Assembly (NCBI RefSeq): GCF_001005725.1
Contig: NZ_LBIC01000013.1
Coordinates: 62,001 to 126,000 of the forward strand
Length of the DNA: 64,000 nucleotides
Direction of reading: 5' to 3'
Source of the DNA: Sphingobium chungbukense
GTDB lineage: Bacteria > Pseudomonadota > Alphaproteobacteria > Sphingomonadales > Sphingomonadaceae
The translations under genes and the position numbers were made by a program. The notes below the pieces were generated by a model, which saw nothing but the letters and a program-made list of their open reading frames with translations, did not search any database and had not been told where the DNA came from. Below, piece by piece: positions 26,548-35,441 of this stretch (position 1 is the first letter of the stretch; every line of letters begins with the position of its first letter).

Positions 26548-27000
26548 ATGCGATCGATGGTGCAATCGTCACACGGGTGTCCGCTTCTCGCAATGCCATC
26601 GGTCCGTTCCACCCAGCATGATGGCAGATACACCATCCTCGTCTCCGACGACGATCCCGGCGTGCGGCGTGGCCTCCAGCTGCTGCTGAGATCGCGCGGC
26701 TATGCCGTGTGGGGATATACGACCGGCCGCGCGCTGTTGGCCGACCCCCGCGCGAAGGAGGCGGACTGCGTCATCCTCGACTATCGCATGCCCGACATCG
26801 ACGGATTCGCGATGCTGCGTCACCTTCGCGAGATCGGATGGTCGGGACGGGCCATCATGATCTCAGGCTTTCACGACACGCTGCTGGCCTCGCGGGCCGC
26901 CGAGGCGGGCTTCGATCACGTTCTCGCAAAGCCGTTGATCGGCAGGGCTTTGCTCGATGCGTTGGACCGGCACCGCGCCGAGACGCTTCGAAAGCATTGA
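26548..27000 (+). CDS. Single-domain response regulator (FixJ-like receiver only)
   Basis: 150 residues consisting only of a receiver domain: VSDDDPGVRRG, CVILDYRMPDIDGFAM (phospho-Asp), MISGFHD and LAKPLIGRALL. No DNA-binding output domain. Start ATG 26548 has GAGG six bases upstream; ATG 26593 is an alternative. Located 37 bp after fixJ, it could compete for FixL phosphate or modulate the kinase. Role inferred from position. Confidence 0.8.
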   Translation: MRSMVQSSHGCPLLAMPSVRSTQHDGRYTILVSDDDPGVRRGLQLLLRSRGYAVWGYTTGRALLADPRAKEADCVILDYRMPDIDGFAMLRHLREIGWSGRAIMISGFHDTLLASRAAEAGFDHVLAKPLIGRALLDALDRHRAETLRKH

Positions 27001-27061
27001 ACTGTGGCAACCTGCCCCCGGCGGCCTCAGCCCTGCGCGATGTGGACAGCGGTCAGCGACG

Positions 27062-28030
27062 TCAAAGCCAGTGGTTGCGTTTGAACCGGATGTAGAGTCC
27101 GATGCAGACCGCAGCGATGACGCCGAGGATGACGAAATATCCCCACTGCGTCTTCAGTTCGGGCATATTCTCGAAGTTCATCCCGTAGATCCCGGCAATC
27201 GCGGTAGGCACCGCGAGGATCGCGGCCCAGGCGGCGAGCTGACGCGTGATCGCACCCTGGCGCTGCTGTTCGAGCAGGTGACTCGCCTCGAACACCGAGA
27301 TCAGGATGTCGCGGATGCCGGTGATGGCGCTCTCAACCCGGAGCATGTGATCGAGCAAATCACGGAAATAGGGTTTGGAGGCCTCATCAAGCCGCGGAAG
27401 CTGCAGGTTCACCAGCTTGCGACCGACCTCGAGCATGGGTCCGAGCACGCGTTGGAAGCGGACGAGCTCACGCCGCAGCGTGAAAATCCGGGTCACCTCC
27501 TCGCGGGTGAGAAAGGCTGCAAGCATGCGCTGCTCCATCTTGAGGACGTCCTCCTCGATCGCCTCGACGATCGGGAAATAGCCATCGACGATGAAGTCCA
27601 GAATGGCATGGAGCACATAGTCCGGGCCCTCGCGCAGCAGGTCCGGCGTGATTTCGAGATGCGCGCGAAGCTCGCTGTGCGAGCGTGCCGAACCCTGCCG
27701 AACGGTGATGAGGAAATTCTTGCCCAGGAAAATCGCGGTGGAGCCGTAGGCGATATGATCGCCTTCAAGATGTGCCGTCCTGGCGACGATGAACAACTGG
27801 TCACCGTAGACGTCGAGCTTGGAAATCTGGTGGCCGTTGCCGGCATCTTCCACGGCAAGCGGGTGAAGGCCGTAATTTCCGGCGATGTCGGCAAGTTCTG
27901 TTTCGCTGGGCTGGGAGAGGCCGATCCACACAAAGTCATCCTTGGCGATATGCTCGCACGCCGGATCGATCAGGGTCACCGGCCGCAGCCGTTTGCCCTC
28001 GTGATAAAGAAAGGCGGCGACGACGCTCAT
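27062..28030 (-). CDS. corA: CorA-family divalent metal (Mg2+/Co2+) transporter
   Basis: 322 residues from ATG 28030 (MSVVAAFLYHEGKRLRPV). Long soluble alpha/beta and helical N-domain, then two C-terminal membrane helices; the first ends with the CorA signature YGMNF, followed by NMPELKTQWGY and the final helix with a basic tail FKRNHWL. Pentameric channel for Mg2+ and related ions. Transcribed against the fix genes; the gap of 61 bp between the converging genes is too short to hold more. Confidence 0.93.
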   Translation of the reverse strand: MSVVAAFLYHEGKRLRPVTLIDPACEHIAKDDFVWIGLSQPSETELADIAGNYGLHPLAVEDAGNGHQISKLDVYGDQLFIVARTAHLEGDHIAYGSTAIFLGKNFLITVRQGSARSHSELRAHLEITPDLLREGPDYVLHAILDFIVDGYFPIVEAIEEDVLKMEQRMLAAFLTREEVTRIFTLRRELVRFQRVLGPMLEVGRKLVNLQLPRLDEASKPYFRDLLDHMLRVESAITGIRDILISVFEASHLLEQQRQGAITRQLAAWAAILAVPTAIAGIYGMNFENMPELKTQWGYFVILGVIAAVCIGLYIRFKRNHWL

Positions 28031-28227
28031 GGCACTTTCCGGTGCCGCCACCTGCGGCGGCGACCGGAAGCCGTGTGCCTCGCCCATTGAGACGCGTGCA
28101 CAAGCAGGCGCGCCTCGCCCTTTAACCCCAGTCGCAGGAAGACGAAGGCGGCGCGCAGCAATTCGAGCGAGAGCTTATAGAAGATGCGGCGGAGCGTTGG
28201 GTTTCGCAGAAGGCCGCTCCCGTTCAT
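28027..28227 (-). CDS. Possible small basic protein upstream of corA
   Basis: 66 residues (MNGSGLLRNPTLRRIFYKL...). Its stop overlaps the corA start codon (ATGA), which hints at coupling. Composition is basic with a hydrophobic stretch LSLELLRAAFVFLRLGL. No family recognised; may be spurious since the corA frame is also open here. Confidence 0.3.
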   Translation of the reverse strand: MNGSGLLRNPTLRRIFYKLSLELLRAAFVFLRLGLKGEARLLVHASQWARHTASGRRRRWRHRKVP

Positions 28228-28479
28228 GACGCGCGTGGCTGGGCGGCGCGCTGCCACATCAAGGGCACGCAGACTGCGAAGGTCCGCGCACCCTTGATTG
28301 GCGACCGCGAAGGTTTTCCTCTCTTGCGATGGTACCAAGCGATTGCCCGTTTGGCGCTTCGGCAATCGTGTCGGATGGCTATACCTAAGTATCGGATAGC
28401 GGCGCTGACGACAGGGGTTGCCGGGCCCCGGTGAGGCGCATCGCACCGCGCGGAGACGAAAGCTGGAAGACGGGAAAGC

Positions 28480-29310
28480 TCAACTGTCGGAAGCGACCGA
28501 GCGCGCGAGCGCTTCCTGGGACTGCAGAAAGGCGAGCCGCGATTGCAGCGCCGCCTGGACAACGCCGAAAGCGTCACCCCCCAGAGTCACGCGCAGCGGC
28601 GGATGGTCGCTGGTTGCGACATCGACGATCGCTTGCGCGATCTTTTGCGGGTCGAGCGTGTAGAGCTCGTTTCCGGCGGTCTCGAACATCTTGCGGATAT
28701 CGCCGGCGGGCGTATCGCGATAGGCGGCGATCTCGCTGGCGAATTGCAGGTTGTGGCTGAAGCTGGTGCGCGCGCCACCCGGCTCGATCAGCGTCACGAA
28801 CAGGTTGAAGGGTTCAAGCTCCTGGCGGAGGCATTCGCTGAAGCCCTCCAGGCCCCATTTGGCCGCATGATAGAGACTGCTCGTCGGAAGCGAGCCCTGA
28901 CCGCTGGCGCTGGAGATCTGGATGATCCGGCCGCTCCCGCGCAGGCGCATCGCGGGGACAAAGGCGCGGGTGATGTGGATGGGCGCCATGAGATTGAGCG
29001 CGATCTGGCCTTCGACCTCGGCGTCCGACATCTCTTCGGTGGCGCCGATCACGCCGCCGCCGGCGTTGTTGACCAGAATATCGACGGGTCGACGCGCCTG
29101 CGCCCGGGCCACGACCGCAGCAATATCGTCCTTGACCGTGACGTCGAGCGCTTCGACGCGCAGCTGGCTCGGATATTTCGCCGCAAGGTCGTCGAGGCTT
29201 TCGGGCCTGCGAGCCGTCGCGGTAAGGTCGTCGCCCGCGGCCAGGATCAGTTCGGCCAGATGGCGGCCAATGCCGCTGGACGCGCCCGTGAGAAACCAGT
29301 GATTGGACAT
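28480..29310 (-). CDS. Short-chain dehydrogenase/reductase
   Basis: 276 residues from ATG 29310 (MSNHWFLTGASSGIGRHLAE); ATG 29322 adds four residues. Classical SDR: TGASSGIG cofactor loop, DILVNNAGGG, catalytic Ser (QISSASGQGS) and YHAAK (Tyr-x3-Lys). Substrate unknown. Divergent from a TetR gene with a palindrome between, so likely under its repression. Confidence 0.9.
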   Translation of the reverse strand: MSNHWFLTGASSGIGRHLAELILAAGDDLTATARRPESLDDLAAKYPSQLRVEALDVTVKDDIAAVVARAQARRPVDILVNNAGGGVIGATEEMSDAEVEGQIALNLMAPIHITRAFVPAMRLRGSGRIIQISSASGQGSLPTSSLYHAAKWGLEGFSECLRQELEPFNLFVTLIEPGGARTSFSHNLQFASEIAAYRDTPAGDIRKMFETAGNELYTLDPQKIAQAIVDVATSDHPPLRVTLGGDAFGVVQAALQSRLAFLQSQEALARSVASDS

Positions 29311-29325
29311 ATGCTGCTCCATATA

Positions 29326-29343
29326 TTACCAACTGGTAGGTAA
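29326..29343. promoter_or_regulatory. TetR-type operator between SDR and tetR genes
   Basis: TTACC and GGTAA arms separated by 8 bases, in an AT-rich stretch 16 bases before the SDR ATG (29310). The short overlapping TACCAACTGGTAGGTA form is common in front of SDR genes next to TetR regulators. Likely bound by the regulator at 29380-29946. Confidence 0.6.
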
Positions 29344-29379
29344 CTTCATATGTGGAATGCGTCAATGCCGGGAGGTGTG

Positions 29380-29946
29380 ATGAAGGAACGAACCAGGCGG
29401 AATGCCGCACAGAGCCGCGAGACGCTCCTGGCTGCAGCGACCGAGGAGTTCGCGTCCCATGGGCTGGCGGGCGCGCGGATCGATCGCATTGCGCAGGCGG
29501 CGGGTATCAGCAAGCCGATGCTCTACACCTATTTCGGGGACAAGGAGGCGCTCTTCGATGCCGCGCTGACGCAGGAAGTGATGGACGCGGCGCAGGCCGA
29601 TCGCTTCGATCCCAATGATCTTGAGGGTTATGCGGGGCGCACCTATGACTTGCTGGTCGAGCGCCCGCGCTTGTGGAGGCTGCTGACCTGGCATCATTTG
29701 GAGCGTGGCCAGGATGTTCTGATGCTCCCGGCCGGCGAGGTCCTTCTCGGGGAGAAGCTGGACGGGATCGCAGCGGCGCAGGCCGAGGGGCGGATCGTCG
29801 CCGACTTCACGCCCATGGACGTCGTCCGGCTTGTCGCCGCCCTCACCCAGCTCTGGTGCATGACCGGAGCCGCACGCGACGCTACCGAGCATGCGGCGCG
29901 CAGGGCGACGATCATGCGGGCGGTGGGGCGACTGCTGCGCGTGTGA
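29380..29946 (+). CDS. TetR/AcrR-family transcriptional regulator
   Basis: About 188 residues from ATG 29380 (MKERTRRNAAQSRETLLAAA); ATG 29350 is possible but lies close to the operator. The N-terminal helix-turn-helix reads FASHGLAGARIDRIAQAAGISKPMLYTYFGDKEAL. The C-terminal ligand domain has no recognisable ligand. Likely represses the divergent SDR gene. Confidence 0.9.
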   Translation: MKERTRRNAAQSRETLLAAATEEFASHGLAGARIDRIAQAAGISKPMLYTYFGDKEALFDAALTQEVMDAAQADRFDPNDLEGYAGRTYDLLVERPRLWRLLTWHHLERGQDVLMLPAGEVLLGEKLDGIAAAQAEGRIVADFTPMDVVRLVAALTQLWCMTGAARDATEHAARRATIMRAVGRLLRV

Positions 29947-30153
29947 TCGTGCGAGGCGCGCGTTGCCCGCCCGCGCGCCGATCAGGACACAGCAAGCTCC
30001 ATCGCACCCCGCGACATTACCCGACCGCGAAGATACGGCGGCTCATCTGCTCGCGCTGCCCGTGGGCACGGCGGGCCGAGCGACGATCAGAATTGCGCGG
30101 CCACAGCCGAACCGGAGTGGATCGGCAAGTGAGCCCGTCGCAGCGCGATGACC

Positions 30154-30738
30154 TCAGGTCGCAGGCCTTGATGCGCGACGTTTCGTCAGCAGTCGTTTGA
30201 GATCCTTCGCAAGGCGATAAAACAGAATGACGATCCCGGTGACCACGATGAGCAACGTCGCCGATGCAGCGACAACGATCAGTGGATGGTTGTAACTGCG
30301 CGAGGCGCCAAGGTTCATGATATGGATTTTGTAAAAGAAATCATAGAAGTCCCACAGGTCCGAACGGCGACTGAGCACCTCTCCGGTGAACGGATCCAGA
30401 TAGAGGCGACTATGCTCCTTGTCGGCGAAGCTGGCGCGCCACAGCGGCCCGCCGACCTGCGCTTCCTCGGGCGCCGTTTCCTGATAGTCGACCGCCTGCA
30501 GCCTGCCGGATCCTTTGTAGGACATCAGAGCATAGCGCCGAGCGTCTGCCAGACTGATCTCATCGACATTTTCGCCAGTGTAGGCGTTCCACCAGCTTTC
30601 GCTTCCGCCCCGCGCCTTGAGGACCCATATCGGACCGCGCGGCGTATTTTTGAGCGTGGCCTCGTTGAGGTCGGTGTGGCATGCGATCTTCGATCCCATG
30701 CGACGGAAAGCGGATAGTGCAGACGCCCCCGCCTGCAA
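30154..30738 (-). CDS. PepSY-domain membrane protein, N-terminally shortened
   Basis: 194 residues. Two PepSY-like segments (about 20-70 and 75-125, with VGGPLWRASFADKEHSRLYLDPFTGEVLSRRSD split by the domain core) and one C-terminal membrane helix (PLIVVAASATLLIVVTGIVILFYRL). Related proteins start with a membrane helix (W-L-x-x-H-R-W-x-G-type) that is absent: the frame starts at MQAGASALSAF within the first PepSY. Probably a truncated gene next to an island border. PepSY-TM proteins often accompany metal or iron reductase loci. Confidence 0.65.
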   Translation of the reverse strand: MQAGASALSAFRRMGSKIACHTDLNEATLKNTPRGPIWVLKARGGSESWWNAYTGENVDEISLADARRYALMSYKGSGRLQAVDYQETAPEEAQVGGPLWRASFADKEHSRLYLDPFTGEVLSRRSDLWDFYDFFYKIHIMNLGASRSYNHPLIVVAASATLLIVVTGIVILFYRLAKDLKRLLTKRRASRPAT

Positions 30739-30815
30739 AATCCCTCGCGAGCTATGGCAAATCCGGCTCGCCGCTGGATGCCCCCGCGCGCCACAAGCGC
30801 GCGGGGATCCGGGGG

Positions 30816-31223
30816 TCAGAAGGGCACGTCGTCGTCGAGCTCAGGATCAGGGTCGCCGGCCTCGTCGGACTTCGATTTCGCCCGGCTGAGGAAGTCGATC
30901 GTCTCGGCGATGATCTCGGTGCCGTAGCGCTCGACGCCGTCGCCATCGGTCCATTCGCTGTAATGGATGCGGCCGCGCACCAGCAGCTTCATGCCCTTGG
31001 TGCAATGCTCCTGCACGGTCTTGCCGAGGCCATTGAACGCGGTGATCCGATGCCATTCGGTGTCCTGGACGCGGTAGCCTTTCTCATCGCGAACGACCTT
31101 GCCTTCCGAATAGCGGGGACGCGAGGTCGCCAGGGTGAAGTGGGTGATGCGGGTCCCGCCCTGGGTGGTGCGGCTCTCCGGATCCATGCCGATATTGCCG
31201 GCAAGAATGACGATGTTCTGCAT
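30816..31223 (-). CDS. ssb: Single-stranded DNA-binding protein
   Basis: 135 residues from ATG 31223 (MQNIVILAGNIGMDPESRTT). OB fold with TEWHRITAFNGLGKTVQEHC and GMKLLVRGRIHYSEWTD; C-terminal acidic tip DPELDDDVPF, which recruits partner proteins. Shorter and more divergent than a housekeeping SSB (about 160-180), like those on plasmids and integrative elements. Supports a mobile origin for this part. Confidence 0.9.
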   Translation of the reverse strand: MQNIVILAGNIGMDPESRTTQGGTRITHFTLATSRPRYSEGKVVRDEKGYRVQDTEWHRITAFNGLGKTVQEHCTKGMKLLVRGRIHYSEWTDGDGVERYGTEIIAETIDFLSRAKSKSDEAGDPDPELDDDVPF

Positions 31224-31520
31224 GATCAAATCTCCGTTGCTTCCGTCCGAGGGACCGTCCCTCCGACGAGACCCGGCCAAGACCGGCGGGAGACGAGGGC
31301 ATCGACGCGCAAGCGGCGACCCGACCCACAAGGGCCGGAGTGGTGCGGGCAGGCGCGCGAGCGACAACCCGGTCCGGCACCGCGGGGGTTGCCCCACGGC
31401 AACCGTCCGGGCTTAGGGGATCAGTCAGGCGGAGGGCGCTTTCCCTCGGCGCCAGGCAACGGCAGAGCCATGTCGCAACATCGCGATGGGCCGAGCTCAG
31501 GACATGGACTGCCCGCAATG
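31224..31520. other. Non-coding stretch between ssb and the IS3 element
   Basis: About 300 bases, GC-rich, with no convincing gene on either strand. It should contain the ssb promoter near 31224-31260. No repeats recognised. Confidence 0.4.
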
Positions 31521-31538
31521 ACTGGTCCGGTTGTGTAG

Positions 31539-32434
31539 TTAGTTGATCTGCGCCTCTGATACCAGCCTGGGCGGGAGGCGGAGCGTAGCGGAGCCGAGCG
31601 GCCAGGCTGGCATCTTGATCGTCTCCGGGGCCGGTGGTCGATATCCGAGACTGCTGTGGGGCCGTGCTCGGTTGTAATGATCGCGCCACCAGCCGGTGAC
31701 GATCCGCACCTCCTCAAGGCTGTAGAAGATTTCGCCGTTGAGCAGTTCATCTCGCAGACGGGCATTGAAGCTTTCGATATAGCCGTTCTCCCATGGGCTG
31801 CCGGGCTCGATATAGAGGGTAATGACGCCAAGCCTGCCGAGTCACTCGCGCACCGCATTAGCGACGAACTCGGGGCCGTTATCGGATCTGATATGCTCGG
31901 GCGGCCCATGCTCGATGAACAGATCGGTCAGCACGTCAATCACGTCGTTCGACCGGAAGCGCCGCAGCGGCACCATCGCCAGGCATTCCCGGCTGAACTC
32001 GTCGATAATGTTGAGCATTCGGAACTTGCGACCGTTGTGCGTCTGATCCTCGACGAAGTCGTAGGACCACACATGCCGCGATGCTCCGGGCGCAGCCGGA
32101 TGCACGATCCGTCGCCGAGCCAGAGCCGCCGCCGTTTCGGTTGCCGCTTCGGCACTTTAAGACCCTCCCGCCGCCAGATACGCTCAACCACTGACAGGCT
32201 GACCTGCCAGCCCGCCTGGCCCAGCAAGACATGGATGCGGCGATAGCCATACCGGCCATAGTCCTTGGCCAGCGCGATGATGTCGGCTGTTAGCCGCCGC
32301 TCGTCGGCATCATCCTTCGGTGGATGGCGCTGTGTCGAACGATGCTGGCCCAGAACACGGCAGGTCCGTCGCTCCGATACCGGCAACGCGCGACGGATCT
32401 GCTCGATCGCCTCACGGCGACGGGAGGGACTCAA
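31539..32434 (-). pseudogene. IS3-family transposase OrfB, disrupted
   Basis: DDE integrase domain in three pieces. The N-terminal part (DYGRYGYRRIHVLLGQAGWQ, RLWLGDGSCIRLRPEH) shifts frame near 32085 into SRHVWSYDFVEDQTHNGRKF and RSDNGPEFVANAVRE; a TGA at 31842-31844 replaces the expected Trp (VRE-W-LGRLG), after which the same frame continues (YIEPGSPWENGYIESFN) to the stop at 31539-31541. Two independent lesions, so inactive. Confidence 0.85.
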
Positions 32435-32709
32435 AAAGTCAGCTTCGACGCCTCTTGCAGGATCGCCTTGTCGAGCGCGAGGTCGGCCACCAGCTTCTTC
32501 AGCCGCGCATTCTGGCGCTCCAGATCCTTCATTCGCCGCGCCTGGTCGACCTTCAGCCCGCCATATTCCTTGCGCCACCGATATAGCGTCTGCTCCGCGA
32601 TCCCGATCTGGCGGCAAGCCTCCACCGCTGTGCCGCCTCGCCCCACAATCACCTCTACTTCACGCAGCTTCGCTATGATCTGCTCCGGCGTAAACCTCTG
32701 ACGTCCCAT
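32431..32709 (-). CDS. IS3-family transposase OrfA
   Basis: 92 residues from ATG 32709 (MGRQRFTPEQIIAKLREVEV). Helix-turn-helix (AVEACRQIGIAEQTLYRWRKEYGG) and leucine-zipper-like tail (MKDLERQNARLKKLVADLAL). In functional elements it is joined to OrfB by programmed -1 frameshifting near its end. Intact here, but its OrfB partner is broken. Confidence 0.9.
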   Translation of the reverse strand: MGRQRFTPEQIIAKLREVEVIVGRGGTAVEACRQIGIAEQTLYRWRKEYGGLKVDQARRMKDLERQNARLKKLVADLALDKAILQEASKLTF

Positions 32710-32806
32710 ACATTTCTCCAATTCTCATGCCCAAATGGGCTCTCTTCAGAATTGGACCAGTTTTTCCAAGGTAGACCACTATCCCTCCGTCAGACCGATG
32801 CCAGCC

Positions 32807-32932
32807 TCACAGGAGGTTTCGGGCAACAGCGGCAAGACTGAGTGCAAGCGCGACAAGGCTGGGAATGATGACCGCCGCCCCGCAGATGAAGGCAAGGACG
32901 CCCACCCAATTCCAACTCGGTGCCTGCATCAT
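32807..32932 (-). CDS. Small single-span membrane protein downstream of ccoS
   Basis: 41 residues: MMQAPSWNWVGVLAFICGAA followed by VIIPSLVALALSLAAVARNLL, essentially one membrane helix. An AGGA ribosome site lies about nine bases before ATG 32932, and it follows ccoS by 39 bp on the same strand. No family recognised. May be an accessory of the cbb3 oxidase; it ends close to the IS3 border at 32761. Confidence 0.45.
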   Translation of the reverse strand: MMQAPSWNWVGVLAFICGAAVIIPSLVALALSLAAVARNLL

Positions 32933-32971
32933 CACTTCGTCCTTTGCCCAATGGTGTCCACACCACCATCC

Positions 32972-33181
32972 TTATCGCAAACGATTTGCCTCGCCCTCGG
33001 TTTCGGGTCGCCAATCATCAGGTTCGACAAGAGGCTGGTCTGACTTGGCGTCGGTCACGACTCGCTCGGCCGCTCCATCCAGATCATCATACTGCCCGGT
33101 GCGCATCGACCAAAGAAAGGCGCCCAGCCCAGCAAGGCCCATCAGCAGCGCGACCGGCACCAGCCACAGGATCCCGCTCAT
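32972..33181 (-). CDS. ccoS: cbb3-type cytochrome oxidase assembly protein CcoS
   Basis: 69 residues with one N-terminal membrane helix and the CcoS pattern ALLMGLAGLGAFLWSMRTGQYDDLDGAAERVV. Needed for heme and copper insertion into CcoN. Overlaps the ccoI stop by 4 bp, the usual ccoIS arrangement. The C-terminus is hydrophilic. Confidence 0.93.
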   Translation of the reverse strand: MSGILWLVPVALLMGLAGLGAFLWSMRTGQYDDLDGAAERVVTDAKSDQPLVEPDDWRPETEGEANRLR

Positions 33182-35439
33182 CGGGTAGCGGCCAGGGGAA
33201 CGAGGGTCGGTGCCGGCGCTCGCCTGCTAAGCCGTGATCCGCGTGCTGCGGGAATTCGCAGAGAGTTCGCAACGACCGAAATCGACGAAAGCGACATGGC
33301 GACGGCAGCAAGCAGTGGGGTGACATAGCCCGCCATGGCCACAGGAATCACCAAAAGGTTATAACCGACGGAAAGCGCCAGGTTCTGGCGGACACGTTGC
33401 CGGGCCGCGCGCGCGATCTGCACAGCGCGCGGAACCGCATCGAGATCCTGGCCGAGATAAACAATATCCGCGGCCGCCCGACCGATGTCGGCGGCATTGG
33501 AAGGAGCCATCGAAACGTGCGCCGCCGCCAGTGCCGGTCCATCGTTCAGCCCATCACCCACCATCAAGGTCAGGCGCTGACTGTCCGCCAGCGCCTGAAG
33601 CCGCTCCACCTTATGCTGCGGCAGCAATCCGGCACGCCAGTGGGCGATACCGATCGCGTTCGCGAACCCCGACACAGAAGCAATGTGATCGCCCGAAAGC
33701 AGTTCGATAGGCAGCCCAAGCGCGTCAAGCTTGGCCACCGCTTCCCGCGCACTCGTCTTTTCAACGTCCAAGAAGGCAAAATGGCCGGCAAGCTCACCAT
33801 CGACCGAGAACACGGTCTGGAAACCGCCACTCTCGCCCGTGCCTGGATTCAAAGCCCAATCGGCACGCCCCAGGCGAAACAGATGGCCGTTCCGCTGGCC
33901 CTCCAAACCCCGGCCCGGCAGCTCGGAAAAACTGTCCAGATCGAGGCCGGACAAGGCGCCGCCGTTGGCGGCAATCGCGCGTGCGACGGGATGGTTGGAA
34001 CGCGACGCCAGCGCCATCACGATTGCGCGATAGGGTTCATCGATGGCGATCTTGCTCACTCGCAAATCGCCATGAGTGAGCGTGCCGGTCTTGTCGAAAA
34101 TCACGGTATCGACCTGTGCAAGCCGCTCGAGCGCGCTTCCATCCTTGAGCGCGATGCCGTGCTCGAACAAGCGCTTCGCCGCGGCGACCTGAACCATGGG
34201 TATGGCGAGACCAAGCGCGCAGGGACAGGTCACAATGAGCACCGAAATGGCAATGGTCAGCGCCCGATGCCAATCGCCTGTGTCAAGGAACCACCCGGCA
34301 AACACGGCCAAGGCCAGCGAATGGATGATCGGCGAGTAATAGGCCGCAACACGGTCGGCGAGACGGCGATAGCGTGCTCTGCCCTGCTCGGCCGCTTCCA
34401 TCATTCGCACCATTTCGGATAGAAAGGACCGCGCGTGGCTGTTGGTCACACGCACCTTGAGCGAACCATTGAGATTCAGCATGCCCGAAACGAGCGTGCT
34501 TCCCGGTCGTACCGGCACCGGCATCGCCTCGCCCGTGACCGCGGCAGTGTCGAGATCGCCCTCGCCCGCAAGGACAAGACCATCCAGCGGAACACGCTCG
34601 CCTGGCGCGACGAGGATGACATCACCCACCGAGACATCCTCGAGCGGTCTAAAAGCGCGCGATCCATCCGTGCCGATTACATTCGCGCCCGCAGGCGTCA
34701 TTCGCGTCAGCCCGAGCACGGCCGAACGGGCCTTGTCACGCATGGCATGGTCGAGCGTTCGTCCGACAAGCAGGAAAAAGATCAGCGTCACGACCGCGTC
34801 GAAATAGGCATGGCGTCCGAAATGCAGCGTGTCGTAGATGCTGAGACCCAGTGTCAGGACGATGCCGATCGAGATGGGCACATCCATATTGGTGCGTCCC
34901 GCGCGCAATGCCGACCATGCCGACAAGAAGAAGATGCGCCCCGAAAAGAATACCGCGGGAAGCGCGAGCAGCGCCGAGATGAGATGGAACAGCTGCCGCG
35001 TAGCGGGGTCGGCGCCTGACCAGACCGACACCGAAAGCAGCATGATGTTCATCGCCGCGAAGCCGGCGACCGCTGTCGCGACGATCAGCCGGCGCTTTTC
35101 GGGATCGGCGCGTTCGTCCGGTTGGCTGAGAAGATTTGCCTCGAAGCCCGCCTCGTTCAGCGTTGCCAGCAAAGGCGGTGCACTCGCGGTTTGCGCTTGC
35201 CGCCATGTGACGGTCACACGCCGCGTCGATAGATTGACCCGAGCCGCTACGACGCCCTCGAGGTTACCAAGGATGCGCTCGATCTTCGCCATGCATCCGC
35301 CGCAATGCGCGGTCGGGACCGACAGTTGCGTCCTCATCGTTCCGTCATCCAGCGATTGGCTGGCGAAGATGAGTTCATCGACCGATTGCCCGGTCAATGA
35401 TGTCGGCGCCTGGACGGCAGGCATGGCATGGCTGGCCAT
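33178..35439 (-). CDS. ccoI: P1B-type Cu(+) ATPase CcoI/FixI for cbb3 oxidase assembly
   Basis: 753 residues from ATG 35439. N-terminal HMA domain with HCGGCMAKIERI as metal motif, eight membrane segments, VTGEAMPV, CPC motif VTCPCALGLAIP, DKTGTLTHG and GDGLNDGPAL. CcoI supplies copper to the CuB site of CcoN rather than conferring bulk resistance; the location between cco genes and ccoS supports that. GTG or ATG codons upstream lie in the shadow of the next gene. Confidence 0.93.
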   Translation of the reverse strand: MASHAMPAVQAPTSLTGQSVDELIFASQSLDDGTMRTQLSVPTAHCGGCMAKIERILGNLEGVVAARVNLSTRRVTVTWRQAQTASAPPLLATLNEAGFEANLLSQPDERADPEKRRLIVATAVAGFAAMNIMLLSVSVWSGADPATRQLFHLISALLALPAVFFSGRIFFLSAWSALRAGRTNMDVPISIGIVLTLGLSIYDTLHFGRHAYFDAVVTLIFFLLVGRTLDHAMRDKARSAVLGLTRMTPAGANVIGTDGSRAFRPLEDVSVGDVILVAPGERVPLDGLVLAGEGDLDTAAVTGEAMPVPVRPGSTLVSGMLNLNGSLKVRVTNSHARSFLSEMVRMMEAAEQGRARYRRLADRVAAYYSPIIHSLALAVFAGWFLDTGDWHRALTIAISVLIVTCPCALGLAIPMVQVAAAKRLFEHGIALKDGSALERLAQVDTVIFDKTGTLTHGDLRVSKIAIDEPYRAIVMALASRSNHPVARAIAANGGALSGLDLDSFSELPGRGLEGQRNGHLFRLGRADWALNPGTGESGGFQTVFSVDGELAGHFAFLDVEKTSAREAVAKLDALGLPIELLSGDHIASVSGFANAIGIAHWRAGLLPQHKVERLQALADSQRLTLMVGDGLNDGPALAAAHVSMAPSNAADIGRAAADIVYLGQDLDAVPRAVQIARAARQRVRQNLALSVGYNLLVIPVAMAGYVTPLLAAVAMSLSSISVVANSLRIPAARGSRLSRRAPAPTLVPLAATR

Positions 35440-35441
35440 GT

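Larger units (their letters stand above)
31521..32761 (-). mobile_element. IS3-family insertion sequence, decayed
   Basis: About 1.24 kb. The ends are imperfect inverted repeats: ACTGGTCC at 31521-31528 and its complement GGACCAGT at 32754-32761, with partial matching for about ten more bases inward. Inside are orfA (intact) and orfB (frameshift and nonsense), in IS3 order on the minus strand. No clear target duplication at the flanks. Probably unable to move by itself. Confidence 0.75.
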
